A model generated the notes under the pieces. It was given only the letters and a program-made list of their open reading frames with translations. It made no database searches and was not told the DNA's origin. Shown here piece after piece: positions 1 to 7,436 of a DNA stretch of 64,000 nt. Numbering within the stretch: the stretch's first letter is position 1; every line of letters starts with the position of its first letter. Source of the DNA: DASUKM01 sp036278735. Lineage in GTDB: Bacteria > Acidobacteriota > Vicinamibacteria > Vicinamibacterales > 2-12-FULL-66-21. The position numbers and the translations under genes were made by a program. Location of the stretch: NCBI GenBank assembly GCA_036278735.1, contig DASUKM010000028.1, positions 62,001 through 126,000 on the forward strand. The letters are read 5' to 3'.

Positions 1-557
1 TCGCCCGCTACCTCGAACGGCATCCGCGCGGCGAGCGTCGCGCACTCGACGAACCGGGAGACGCGGTGGTCGACGGCTTTCAGCAGACGCTGGAGGCGCT
101 CGACGCCGCCACCGAACAGCTCGGCGAGCGGGACGCGCGCATCGCGGAATTGCAGCACGCCCTCGCGCTGGAGCGCTCGCGGCGCGAAAACCTGCTCGCC
201 GAAGTCCCGCTCCCCTGCGTGATCACGGCGGCCGACGGCGTCATCGTGCAGATCAACGGGCGCGCCGCCACGCTGCTCAACGGCTCGACGCGCGGTCTCG
301 TGGGCCGGTCGATGCTGCTGTTCCTGGGGGATCGCGGCTCGTGGCCGTTGCTGCGGGCCACGCTCGAGCGGGGCGATACGCCGCCGCGCGAAACGCTGAC
401 GATCAAGCCGCGCGAGCGGGCGCCGCGCGAAGCCGTCGCGCTCTTGTCGCCGATCGACGGCGCCGCGCCGCCGATGTGGCGATGGTTTCTGCTCGAACAG
501 CCGCTGGCGCGCGGCGTCTCGCGGACCCACCGCGGCGACGTCCGCGTCGTCAACTGA
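1..557 (+). CDS. PAS-domain protein, 5' end outside window
   Basis: The reading frame is already open at the left edge (codons from base 3), so the N-terminus is missing; 184 codons are visible. A charged helical stretch (DARIAELQHALALERSRR) that looks like a coiled coil is followed by a PAS-like sensor segment (CVITAADGVIVQINGRAA, then GLVGRS). PAS domains bind small ligands or mediate protein contacts in signalling proteins. No kinase, cyclase or HTH output domain is visible before the TGA at 555-557, so this is either the C-terminal sensor of a larger protein or a stand-alone PAS protein. It converges with the next gene and their 3' ends overlap by 8 bp. The PAS call rests on pattern only. 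Confidence 0.6.
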   Translation, partial: ARYLERHPRGERRALDEPGDAVVDGFQQTLEALDAATEQLGERDARIAELQHALALERSRRENLLAEVPLPCVITAADGVIVQINGRAATLLNGSTRGLVGRSMLLFLGDRGSWPLLRATLERGDTPPRETLTIKPRERAPREAVALLSPIDGAAPPMWRWFLLEQPLARGVSRTHRGDVRVVN

Positions 558-999
558 CGGCGAAGCCGCCGTCCGGCTGCACCCGCACGTGATGGATCTG
601 GTCGAAGCCCTCGGCCAGAGTCGGCGGCACGAGCCGCTTCGCGCAGGCGAATACGGCCACGTCGGGTACGCGCGCCCTCCCCTCGCGCCGGCGGTTGCGC
701 GCGACAGCCTCGCGCGTGGACGCTTCGACGAAGTAGCCGACGACCGCCGCGCCGTACTCGTGCGCAATCCGGATCGAGGGGGCGCGTTCGGCCGGCGACG
801 CGTTCGTGTTGTCCACGACGACCGACTCACCCGCCGCGAGCGCCTCGCGGACCAGGCGGTCCTGGCGCGGCTGGCGCGCGGTCGCACGCGGAAACAAATC
901 CTTGCTGATGTGCCGGTGGGTGGCCGCGAACCGCTCGCGGAAGAACGTCGTCTTGCCGGCCCCTGGCAGGCCGACGAGGATCACGCATTCGAGCGCCAC
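550..999 (-). CDS. P-loop kinase-like ATPase (polynucleotide kinase/zeta-like)
   Basis: 149 aa with a GTG start at 999. Walker A is GLPGAGKT at residues 10-17. The later VVVDNTN motif is typical of AAA_33/polynucleotide-kinase-type P-loop kinases, and an arginine-rich lid region (RNRRREGRAR) follows. The likely role is ATP-dependent phosphorylation of a nucleic acid or small molecule; the substrate cannot be told. It lies 13 bp downstream of a ribbon-helix-helix type gene on the same strand, so the pair may be one transcript. Zeta toxins share this fold, so a toxin-antitoxin role is possible but unproven. Confidence 0.75.
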   Translation of the reverse strand: MALECVILVGLPGAGKTTFFRERFAATHRHISKDLFPRATARQPRQDRLVREALAAGESVVVDNTNASPAERAPSIRIAHEYGAAVVGYFVEASTREAVARNRRREGRARVPDVAVFACAKRLVPPTLAEGFDQIHHVRVQPDGGFAVS

Positions 1000-1012
1000 G
1001 GGCGGCCGCCGG

Positions 1013-1372
1013 CTACTGGCTGAGGCCGAAGCGATAGCGGCCGAGGCGCGCGAAGACGGTCGCCTTCAGATCCGCCTCCGACCTCGACGCGGTGAGATCG
1101 ATGTCGGCATCGGCCACGGCGTCGAGCAGCGCGCGAATGAGCTGCGCTCGGCTGATCGCGGCGCCGCTCTGGGCCCGGATGTTGGCGGCGACGCGGTCCA
1201 GAAAGACGATCTGGCGGTTGAAGAGCACCACGGTCACCTTCGTCCAGGCTTCATCGTGGACGGGGGGCCGGCCAGGTTTGCGGCGCACGGGCAGCCCGGA
1301 CCGTCCGGCGGCCGTCACCTGTTCGTTGGACTTACCCGCTCGTTTGCTGCGGCCGCTGCGAGCACGGGGCAT
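1013..1372 (-). CDS. Putative ribbon-helix-helix DNA-binding protein
   Basis: 119 aa from ATG at 1372, chosen because GGAG lies 7 nt upstream; an in-frame TTG at 1405 is less likely. The N-terminus is very basic and holds an AT-hook-like core (KPGRPPV). A predicted beta strand (TKVTVVLFNRQIVFLD) and helices (SRAQLIRALLDAV) follow, the spacing of a CopG/Arc-type ribbon-helix-helix fold. That suggests a DNA-binding regulator, perhaps autoregulating itself and the downstream P-loop kinase gene. The family assignment is by pattern and is uncertain. Confidence 0.55.
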   Translation of the reverse strand: MPRARSGRSKRAGKSNEQVTAAGRSGLPVRRKPGRPPVHDEAWTKVTVVLFNRQIVFLDRVAANIRAQSGAAISRAQLIRALLDAVADADIDLTASRSEADLKATVFARLGRYRFGLSQ

Positions 1373-1485
1373 CAAGGGTCTCCGAGGCGAAGCGTCCGCA
1401 GCCAATTGAGGGGACCCCTAATTGCCCACCCGGCGCGCCCGCCAGGCAGGTCTGTATTCAACCCGAGAATACCGGTTCACAGCAA

Positions 1486-1550
1486 GTCTTATCCGGGGGC
1501 GTCTCTTATCCGGGGGCTTCGCCCCCGGACCCCCTACACAGGCCCTCGCG
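1486..1550 (+). repeat. REP-like hairpin repeat, copy 1
   Basis: A short direct repeat (CTTATCCGGGGGC, twice) leads into a strong hairpin: TCCGGGGGC at 1509-1517, 3-nt loop, GCCCCCGGA at 1521-1529, then CCCCCTACACA. The order CCGGGGG, TTCG loop, CCGGACCCCCTNACA matches the reverse complement of the repeats at 8695-8765 and 8830-8901, so the three look like one interspersed family. Confidence 0.6.
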
Positions 1551-1630
1551 GGGCCCCGACCCCGCGCCGGGCCTGTGGCTCGCGCGCGCGCGCGCTCGCT
1601 CTGCGCATCCGCACCGCACCCCGTATCCCC

Positions 1631-1686
1631 CCGCCCTCCGCCCCCCGCCTTCCGCCCTCCGCCTTCCGCCCTCCGCCCTCCGCGTC
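1631..1686. repeat. Heptanucleotide tandem array (CCGCCYT type)
   Basis: Eight consecutive 7-bp units of the form CCGCCCT, CCGCCCC or CCGCCTT; the last unit is degenerate. The array is pyrimidine-only apart from G at position 3 of each unit. It is one of six period-7 arrays in intergenic DNA of this window. Confidence 0.85.
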
Positions 1687-1729
1687 TTGACGTCGCCCGC
1701 GCGCCCGGACCACACTCGACGCTCGGCGC

Positions 1730-2293
1730 ATGGGACTTTTCGGCTGGTTTCGAGGCGCATCGGCGGCCGACCAACGGCGACAAGCGTGGCATCGCGAGTG
1801 GGAGGCGGCGATCGCGACGCCGACGCGCGACGCTCACGCACGCCTTGTCCAGCATCTCGCGCCGATCGCTTCAGCCGCGGCCGCCGCGCGCGACGACGTG
1901 GAGCTCGAGGAAGAGATGCTGGAGGCGCTCGACGCGCTGCTGGCGGCCATCGAGCAGCACGCGCAATCCGGCCTCCCGGTCATCTCCACATCGCACCACA
2001 TCGTCTTCACCGACACCTGCCACTTCACCGCGCCGGCGTCGATGCCCGACGAGCCGGGCCAACCTGGCGGCCGTCTGCTGCTGACCAGCACCCGCGCGAT
2101 CTTCGTCGGCGGGCCCGCCCCGACGATTAGGCCGTGGCATGCGACGGCGGAGGTGGCGCGGACGGGGCGCGACCTTCTGCTCGTCCGCCGCGCAGAGGAC
2201 GCCGGCGTGCGGTTCCGGTGCAACACGTTCGCCGACGCCGTCCGTGCCGCGTTCATCGCGCGCCACCTTGCGGGACGTCGCGGACCGCTCTAG
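1730..2293 (+). CDS. Hypothetical protein
   Basis: 187 aa, ATG at 1730. No family recognised. The N-terminus (MGLFGWFRG) is hydrophobic and aromatic but no clear signal peptide or membrane span follows. A central helical acidic stretch (ELEEEMLEALDALLAAIEQH) precedes a beta-rich C-terminal half (GGRLLLTSTRAIFVGG) that resembles a PH-like or GRAM-like fold: a cytoplasmic domain that would respond to a ligand or lipid. That comparison is only a guess. The next gene on the same strand begins 59 bp after the stop. Confidence 0.55.
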   Translation: MGLFGWFRGASAADQRRQAWHREWEAAIATPTRDAHARLVQHLAPIASAAAAARDDVELEEEMLEALDALLAAIEQHAQSGLPVISTSHHIVFTDTCHFTAPASMPDEPGQPGGRLLLTSTRAIFVGGPAPTIRPWHATAEVARTGRDLLLVRRAEDAGVRFRCNTFADAVRAAFIARHLAGRRGPL

Positions 2294-2340
2294 TGGCCGG
2301 GTCCGACGATCCGGGTTTTGCCGGGTCCGAAGACCCGGCC

Positions 2341-2346
2341 TACAAT
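2341..2346 (+). promoter_or_regulatory. -10-like hexamer 6 nt before start codon
   Basis: TACAAT ends 6 nt before the ATG at 2353. At that distance the transcript would begin at or next to the start codon (leaderless). No Shine-Dalgarno sequence is present. Confidence 0.5.
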
Positions 2347-2352
2347 GCGCGG

Positions 2353-3525
2353 ATGCCCGTGGTGCTCGGCAGCGAACGTCTGCTCGACGGCCCCGATCGT
2401 CGGCTCATCACAGGCCGGAAGGTTGGCGTCGTGTGCAACCCGGCGTCGATCGACGGCCAGTTCCGTCACATCGCGGACCGGCTGGCCGCCGGGGGCGACT
2501 GGACGCTGACCGCGATCTTCGGCCCCCAGCACGGCTTTCGATCCGATCTGCAGGAGAACATGATCGAAACGCCGCACGCCGACGACGCGCGGCGCCGCGT
2601 GCCGGTGCATTCGCTGTACAGCGAGACGCGGGAGCCGACGGCAGAGATGCTGGCGGACGTCGACGTGCTCGTCGTCGACCTGCAGGACGTCGGCACGCGC
2701 ATCTATACCTACGTCTACACGATGGCCAACTGCCTGCGGGCCGCGCGGCGGCACGGCGTGCGCGTCGTCGTGTGCGACAGGCCGAACCCGATTGGCGGCG
2801 GGCAGATCGAGGGGAACACGCTCGATCCGGCGTTTGCGTCCTTCGTCGGACAGTTCCCGATCCCGATGCGCCACGGGCTGACGATTGGCGAGGCGGCACG
2901 GCTGTTCAACGATCATTTCGGCATCGCCGCCGCCGTCGACGTCGTCCGGATGGACGGATGGACGCGGCCGATGTATTTCGACGAGACCGGGCTCCCCTGG
3001 GTGCTGCCGTCGCCGAACATCCCCACGCTCGACACCGCGGTCGTGTATCCCGGGGCCGTGCTGTTCGAGGGGACGCAGGTATCGGAAGGGCGCGGCACGA
3101 CGAAGCCGTTCGAGATCGTCGGCGCGCCGTGGCTCGACGGAGACCGGCTCGCGGAGGCGATGAACGCGCGCGGGCTCGCCGGGGTGGTGTTCCGGCCGGT
3201 GTTTTTCGAGCCGACGTTCCACAAGCACGCGCGTCAGCCGTGCGGCGGCTGCCAGATTCACGTCACCGACCGCCGCCGGTTCCACCCCTACCGGGCGGCC
3301 GTCGAACTGCTCTGCGAGATGCGCAAGGAGGGCCCGACGAGGTTCGCGTGGCGCGATCCGCCGTACGAGTACGAGTACGACAAGGCGCCGATCGACATCC
3401 TGTACGGGTCGGATCGGCTGCGGCGCGGGATCGACGCAGGAGAGGACGCGCCGGCGATCGCGGCGGGATGGGCCGCCGACGAAGCGGCCTTCGAGGAAGT
3501 GCGCCGGCCGTACCTGCTGTACTGA
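2353..3525 (+). CDS. DUF1343 / NamZ-like exo-beta-N-acetylmuramidase
   Basis: 390 aa, ATG at 2353 just after a TACAAT box; an upstream extension of the frame is rejected. Motifs typical of the DUF1343 family are clear: VCNPASID near the N-terminus, FGPQHGFRSDLQ, SLYSETREPT, DLQDVGTRIYTYVYT, DRPNPIGG, and FEGTQVSEGRGTTKPFE. In this family NamZ removes terminal N-acetylmuramic acid from peptidoglycan fragments during cell-wall recycling. No signal peptide is visible, so this copy is predicted to be cytoplasmic, or its true start differs. It is followed convergently by the DinB gene 8 bp away. Family assignment is firm; exact substrate is inferred. Confidence 0.9.
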   Translation: MPVVLGSERLLDGPDRRLITGRKVGVVCNPASIDGQFRHIADRLAAGGDWTLTAIFGPQHGFRSDLQENMIETPHADDARRRVPVHSLYSETREPTAEMLADVDVLVVDLQDVGTRIYTYVYTMANCLRAARRHGVRVVVCDRPNPIGGGQIEGNTLDPAFASFVGQFPIPMRHGLTIGEAARLFNDHFGIAAAVDVVRMDGWTRPMYFDETGLPWVLPSPNIPTLDTAVVYPGAVLFEGTQVSEGRGTTKPFEIVGAPWLDGDRLAEAMNARGLAGVVFRPVFFEPTFHKHARQPCGGCQIHVTDRRRFHPYRAAVELLCEMRKEGPTRFAWRDPPYEYEYDKAPIDILYGSDRLRRGIDAGEDAPAIAAGWAADEAAFEEVRRPYLLY

Positions 3526-3533
3526 AACGCGCG

Positions 3534-4025
3534 TCAGCCTTTCGACCCGGCGGCGGTCGTGGCGGCGGTGCGGGCGGCGCGGATCTGGTCGGCATGCCGC
3601 TGGGCGTGCGGCGCGTAGATCTGCAGCCACGCGTCCATGCCGAACCGGCCGATCTTCTCGTGCGTGCCCTCGCGCAGCCATTCGCTCTCGGAGAGCGTGG
3701 CCATCAGCTCGGCGGTGCTGGCGCGCACCGCCTTGAACAGGTCGAGCGACAGCTCGTACGAGCGGTCGTAGTGCAGGTGGCGCGCGAACTCGTCCTGGTC
3801 GAACGCCTGGAAGTGCGGCCGGTCCTCCGCGAGCAGGCGGCGAAAGCGCACCGCGGCGATCATCTCGCTGTCGGCGAGGTGGTGCACGATTTCCTTCGCC
3901 GACCACGCCGAGGGCGACGGCTTGGCCGCCAAATCCTCCGGGCTCGCCTTGTGCAGCGCTTCGCTGACCGTGCGATAGCCGTCGCTGTACTGCGCGATGA
4001 GTTCCTTCCGCTCCTCCGGATTCAT
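3534..4025 (-). CDS. DinB family protein
   Basis: 163 aa, ATG at 4025 with GGAGGG just upstream. It shows the DinB/YfiT four-helix pattern: WSAKEIVHHLADSE near residue 45 supplies the first metal-binding histidine, and HAQRHADQIR near the C-terminus supplies the last two. DinB proteins bind a metal and are induced by DNA damage in Bacillus; several are thiol transferases. Function here is unknown. The LOG-family gene ends 22 bp upstream on the same strand, so the two may be co-transcribed. Confidence 0.88.
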   Translation of the reverse strand: MNPEERKELIAQYSDGYRTVSEALHKASPEDLAAKPSPSAWSAKEIVHHLADSEMIAAVRFRRLLAEDRPHFQAFDQDEFARHLHYDRSYELSLDLFKAVRASTAELMATLSESEWLREGTHEKIGRFGMDAWLQIYAPHAQRHADQIRAARTAATTAAGSKG

Positions 4026-4047
4026 AGGCCCTCCTGCTGCGAGCGGT

Positions 4048-4902
4048 TCAGCCGCGCGTCTTGGCGATCCCCGGCGCCTGCGTCTCCTGCGCGGTTTCCG
4101 GCACGAGATGGTACGCCATCAGATGTTCCCGCAGATGCTCGAACGCATCGGCCGGGGTATCGACCCATTTCAGCAGCTCGAGATCGGACGTCTTGATGGC
4201 GCCCCACTCGGCCAGCGGCTCGAGATCGAGCACCTGACGCCAGTAGTGGCTGCCGTACAGGATCACGCAGAGCTGCTTCGAGAGCTTCCGCGTCTGCGCC
4301 AGCGTGAGGATCTCGAACATCTCGTCGAGCGTGCCGAACCCGCCCGGAAAGATCACGAGCGCCTTCGCGAGATACGCGAACCAGAACTTGCGCATGAAAA
4401 AATAGTGGAACTCGAAGTGCAGGCCGTCGGTGATGTAGCGGTTCGCCCCTTGTTCGAAAGGCAACCGGATGTTCAGGCCGATGGTCTTGCCCCCCGCTTC
4501 GGACGCGCCGCGGTTGGCGGCCTCCATGATGCCGGGGCCGCCGCCCGAGCAGACCACGAAGCGGTGGCGAGGCGAGTCGAGCGACCGGCTCCAGCGCGTC
4601 AGGCGCTTGGCGAGATCCCGCGCATCCTCGTAATACTTCGACCAGGTCACCGCGGTGCGGCCGTGCTTCAGCGCGTCCTTGTAGTCGCGGCCGTGCTTGC
4701 CGCGGCGCAGCCGATCGAGCGCGCGGCGCGCCTCGACGCGGCTGGCCACCCGCGCCGATCCGAAGAAGACCACCGTGTCCTGGATGTTCTGCTCGCGAAA
4801 CCGGCGCAGCGGTTCGAGATATTCGGCGAGGATCCGGATCGGCCGTGCTTCGTCGCTTTCGAGGAACTCGGGATCGTCGTACGCCAGCGGCTGCTTGTTC
4901 AC
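4048..4902 (-). CDS. LOG family protein (TIGR00730 Rossmann fold)
   Basis: 284 aa, GTG start at 4902. It carries both hallmarks of the lysine decarboxylase-like/LOG family: GGGPGIMEAANRG at residues 120-132 and PGGFGTLDE at 186-194. Family members are cytokinin riboside 5'-monophosphate phosphoribohydrolases or related nucleotide 5'-monophosphate nucleosidases. The protein has an N-terminal extension of about 40 residues. A TACAGT hexamer lies 9 nt before the start. It is divergent from the cytochrome gene (56 bp between starts). Confidence 0.9.
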   Translation of the reverse strand: MNKQPLAYDDPEFLESDEARPIRILAEYLEPLRRFREQNIQDTVVFFGSARVASRVEARRALDRLRRGKHGRDYKDALKHGRTAVTWSKYYEDARDLAKRLTRWSRSLDSPRHRFVVCSGGGPGIMEAANRGASEAGGKTIGLNIRLPFEQGANRYITDGLHFEFHYFFMRKFWFAYLAKALVIFPGGFGTLDEMFEILTLAQTRKLSKQLCVILYGSHYWRQVLDLEPLAEWGAIKTSDLELLKWVDTPADAFEHLREHLMAYHLVPETAQETQAPGIAKTRG

Positions 4903-4958
4903 GCGGAAATGACTGTATCATTTTCAATGCCGGTCTTCGGTCCGGGAGGGGCCCATCA

Positions 4959-5408
4959 ATGGCGAGATCCGGGAGCGTGTGGGTGGCGGGGGCGGCGATC
5001 GTCTTCGCAGGCGCAGTGGCCGTGAGTGCGCGCGCGCCGCTGCCGCAGCATGCGAAGCCGACGTCGGACAGCGGCTGGACGATACCGCCCGACGCGCGAA
5101 CGGAACAGAACCCGATGGCCGGCAATCCCGCCGCGCTCGCGACCGGCAAGCAGCTGTTCAAGAACAACTGCCAGCGCTGCCACGGCCCCGGCGGCAAGGG
5201 AGACGGCCCCGACGCCGACCCGGATCGGCAGCACGACATGGACCTGACGAATCCGGCGGGCGCCGCGGCCAATCCCGACGGCGTGGTGTTCTACAAAGCG
5301 TGGAACGGCCGGCAGAAGCCGAAGATGCCTGCCTTCCGCGACAAGCTGACGAAGGATCAGCTCTGGCAGATCGTCACGTACGTCGAAACGCTGCGGCAGA
5401 AGTCGTAG
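4959..5408 (+). CDS. Secreted c-type cytochrome
   Basis: 149 aa, ATG at 4959 with a strong GGGAGGGG ribosome-binding site. A signal peptide spans about residues 1-25 (hydrophobic core VAGAAIVFAGAVAVSA). The single haem-binding motif is CQRCH at 71-75, and KPKMPAF near residue 123 offers the distal methionine ligand. The domain is a class I mono-haem cytochrome acting in periplasmic electron transfer. No oxidase genes are adjacent, so the partner is unknown. The downstream gene is convergent. Confidence 0.9.
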   Translation: MARSGSVWVAGAAIVFAGAVAVSARAPLPQHAKPTSDSGWTIPPDARTEQNPMAGNPAALATGKQLFKNNCQRCHGPGGKGDGPDADPDRQHDMDLTNPAGAAANPDGVVFYKAWNGRQKPKMPAFRDKLTKDQLWQIVTYVETLRQKS

Positions 5409-5430
5409 GGCCCACGGTGGAGAGTCCGGC

Positions 5431-6546
5431 CTACAAAAGACGGGTGACCAGCTCGCCGATCGCGTAGCCGATCGCCGCGACGCCGAAGCCGACGAGGAAC
5501 ATGTCGCGGCCGCTCGCCCACACGCTGCGGCCGGTGAAGATGCTGCGCGCCGCGCCGATCGCGAAGTGCGCGAGCATGCTGATCGTCAACGACATCCAAA
5601 TGGCCGCCAGGTGCGGCATCACGAGGAAGGGCACGATCGGGATGAACGCGCCGACCGCGGTCGCGATCCCGGTGACGACGCCGTCCTTGAGGGGCGCAAG
5701 CTCCGCGGGATGGATGTTCAGCTCCTCGCGCACCTGCGTCTCGAGCGCGCGGGCCGGATCCTGCATCATCGTCCGGGCGGTCTCGCGCGCGCGTTCCGGC
5801 GTCAGCCCTTTCGTCTCGTAGATGAGCGCCAGCTCGTCTTCCTCGAGGTCGGGCATCAGCCGCATCTCGTGGCGCTCCATCTCGATCTGGTGCGCCTGGA
5901 CTTCCGCCTCGCTCTTGGCCGCGAGATAGCCGCTCGCCCCCATCGACAGCGCGTCGGCAATCGCGCCCGCGATGCCGCTGATGATCACCATGTGCGGCGC
6001 GACGTCGGCGCCAATCACGCCGGCGACGAGGCCGAAGTTCGCCGTCAGGCCGTCGTTGAATCCATAGACGATGCTCCGGAGCAGGCCGCCGGCGCCGCCG
6101 ACGTGCCAGGGCTCCCCTTCGCGCCCCATGACCTCCGACAGCTCGCGCGCGTGCACCGCCGACTCCGCGGCGATGTCGACCGCCGCCTTGTGGGTCTGGC
6201 GATGCGTCGACACCCCCGCCAGGCCCAGGTACGCCTGCACCTCGCGCCCTTCCTCGGCGAGAATCAGCGGCAGCACCGTTGACGGGCCGAAGCGCGCCGC
6301 GACCCACGCCAGCAGACGCGTGCGCCGGGACGTCGCGTAACGCGGAAGCGGACGCTCCGCCTGCGCGAACAACTCCTCCCACCGCTTCGCGTGCTGGTCT
6401 TCGACGACCGCCAGCCGCTCGAACAGGTTGCGGCGCTCGGGCGTGGGCTCGACCTTCGCCAGCGCCCGGTACAGGAACGCGGCATCGCGCTCGTCGGCGT
6501 AGTGCTCGTCCCAGCTCTCGTCGGAGTCGAGTCGATCGGCTGACAT
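5431..6546 (-). CDS. Ferritin-like domain fused to VIT1/CCC1 transporter
   Basis: 371 aa, ATG at 6546. Residues 1-155 resemble a rubrerythrin/ferritin-like helical bundle with ExxH-type iron ligands (EDQHAKRWEE; later AESAVHAREL). From about residue 165 a VIT1/CCC1 membrane domain follows: SIVYGFNDGLTANFG, then GAIADALSMGASGYLA, a cytosolic helical loop rich in Glu and Met, and three C-terminal spans. Such fusions move iron or manganese across the membrane, the bundle probably sensing or delivering metal. A TATCCT box ends 6 nt before the start; the divergent gene starts 36 bp away. Confidence 0.88.
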   Translation of the reverse strand: MSADRLDSDESWDEHYADERDAAFLYRALAKVEPTPERRNLFERLAVVEDQHAKRWEELFAQAERPLPRYATSRRTRLLAWVAARFGPSTVLPLILAEEGREVQAYLGLAGVSTHRQTHKAAVDIAAESAVHARELSEVMGREGEPWHVGGAGGLLRSIVYGFNDGLTANFGLVAGVIGADVAPHMVIISGIAGAIADALSMGASGYLAAKSEAEVQAHQIEMERHEMRLMPDLEEDELALIYETKGLTPERARETARTMMQDPARALETQVREELNIHPAELAPLKDGVVTGIATAVGAFIPIVPFLVMPHLAAIWMSLTISMLAHFAIGAARSIFTGRSVWASGRDMFLVGFGVAAIGYAIGELVTRLL

Positions 6547-6552
6547 CGCTAC

Positions 6553-6576
6553 AGGATACTTTTTTCGGGTTACGAT
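6553..6576. promoter_or_regulatory. Back-to-back -10 boxes of divergent genes
   Basis: Minus-strand TATCCT (6558-6553) ends 6 nt before the VIT1-type start, and plus-strand TACGAT (6571-6576) ends 6 nt before the ATG at 6583. Only 36 bp separate the two starts, so both mRNAs are probably leaderless. Confidence 0.5.
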
Positions 6577-6582
6577 CGTGCC

Positions 6583-6957
6583 ATGCAGCCAGGCGCCCAG
6601 GTTCCGCACTTCGAGGCCACGACGGTCGAGGGGCGCCGGATCAGCTATCGCCAGCTCTGGCAGCGGCGCAATCTGGTGCTGATCGTCGTCGCCGACGCGG
6701 CTGCCGCCGCCCCTTACCTCGACAGCCTCCGCGCATCCGAGGCCGACCTGACCGCCCACGACACGGCGCTCGTCGTCACCGCCGGACCCGTCGGCGACCT
6801 CCGGCCCAACGCGGTCCTGATCGCGGACCGCTGGGGTGAAATTCATCACGTGGCTGACGGGCTGCCGCTCGATCGCCTGCCGGATCCCGCGTCGCTGGTC
6901 GAATGGCTGCGGTTCGTTCAGGTGCAGTGCCCGGAGTGCCAGGGAGAAACGCGCTGA
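6583..6957 (+). CDS. Thioredoxin-fold (redoxin-like) hypothetical protein
   Basis: 124 aa, ATG at 6583. The opening PGAQVPHFEATTVEGRRISY matches the start of AhpC/TSA-type redoxin domains, followed by a strand (LVLIVVADAA) where a peroxidatic Cys or CxxC would normally sit. Those cysteines are absent, so ordinary peroxiredoxin or thioredoxin chemistry is unlikely. A CPEC motif at 116-119 near the C-terminus may bind metal or be redox active. The next gene overlaps its end. Confidence 0.65.
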   Translation: MQPGAQVPHFEATTVEGRRISYRQLWQRRNLVLIVVADAAAAAPYLDSLRASEADLTAHDTALVVTAGPVGDLRPNAVLIADRWGEIHHVADGLPLDRLPDPASLVEWLRFVQVQCPECQGETR

Positions 6958-7436
6958 CGCCCGAGTTCGACCACTCGGTGCTGATCGGCGCCGCGCCGAC
7001 GCGCGTGCTGGCCGCCTTCTTCGACCCGCGCGCGCTCGCCGTCTGGTGGCAGGTGGCGCGGTCGATGACGACGCCGCGGCCGCTCGGCGTCTACGCGGTC
7101 GAGTGGACGCCGACCGCCGAACCGGACGAGATTCTCGGCCGTCTGGGGGGCGTGTTCCACGGCACCGTGATGGAGTACAAGGCCGGCCGCGAGTTTTTCG
7201 TGGCCGACGCGTGGTGGCTGGCGCCCGACGGCGATCCGATCGGCCCGATGGCGCTCGCGGTGACCTGCGCGATGGACGGGCCCGCCTGCCGGCTGCGGGT
7301 GCGGCAGACCGGATTCGAGGAGAGCCCGCGCTGGCGGCGCTATTACGGCGTGATCGGCCAGGGCTGGCACCTCTCGCTCGCGGGGCTGAAGCGCTACATG
7401 GAATCGCTCATCGCGGCCACCGACTCGCCGGTGTAA
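6936..7436 (+). CDS. SRPBCC/AHSA1-like domain protein
   Basis: About 166 aa. It contains a START-like ligand-binding or Hsp90-activator-like fold: FDHSVLIGAAPTRVLAAFFD, LAVWW, later GWHLSLAGLKRYM, the usual closing helix of AHSA1/SRPBCC proteins. The start is uncertain: ATG at 6903 would overlap the previous gene by 55 bp, GTG at 6936 by 22 bp, and CTG at 6954 sits 7 nt after AGGGAG. Its 3' end overlaps the convergent nhaA gene by 29 bp. Ligand unknown. Confidence 0.75.
   Translation: MPGRNALTPEFDHSVLIGAAPTRVLAAFFDPRALAVWWQVARSMTTPRPLGVYAVEWTPTAEPDEILGRLGGVFHGTVMEYKAGREFFVADAWWLAPDGDPIGPMALAVTCAMDGPACRLRVRQTGFEESPRWRRYYGVIGQGWHLSLAGLKRYMESLIAATDSPV

Larger units (their letters stand above)
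1373..1729. other. Intergenic region between divergent genes, repeat-rich
   Basis: 357 bp without a convincing gene. It holds a hairpin repeat (1486-1550) related to the two copies near 8.7 kb and a 7-bp tandem array (1631-1686). Promoters for both flanking genes must lie here, but no clear -35/-10 pair was found. Confidence 0.6.

Noticed and set aside
2139..4196. 685-codon plus-strand frame across three genes
   Set aside because: Out of frame with the DUF1343 gene and runs antisense through DinB; low-complexity Arg-rich translation.
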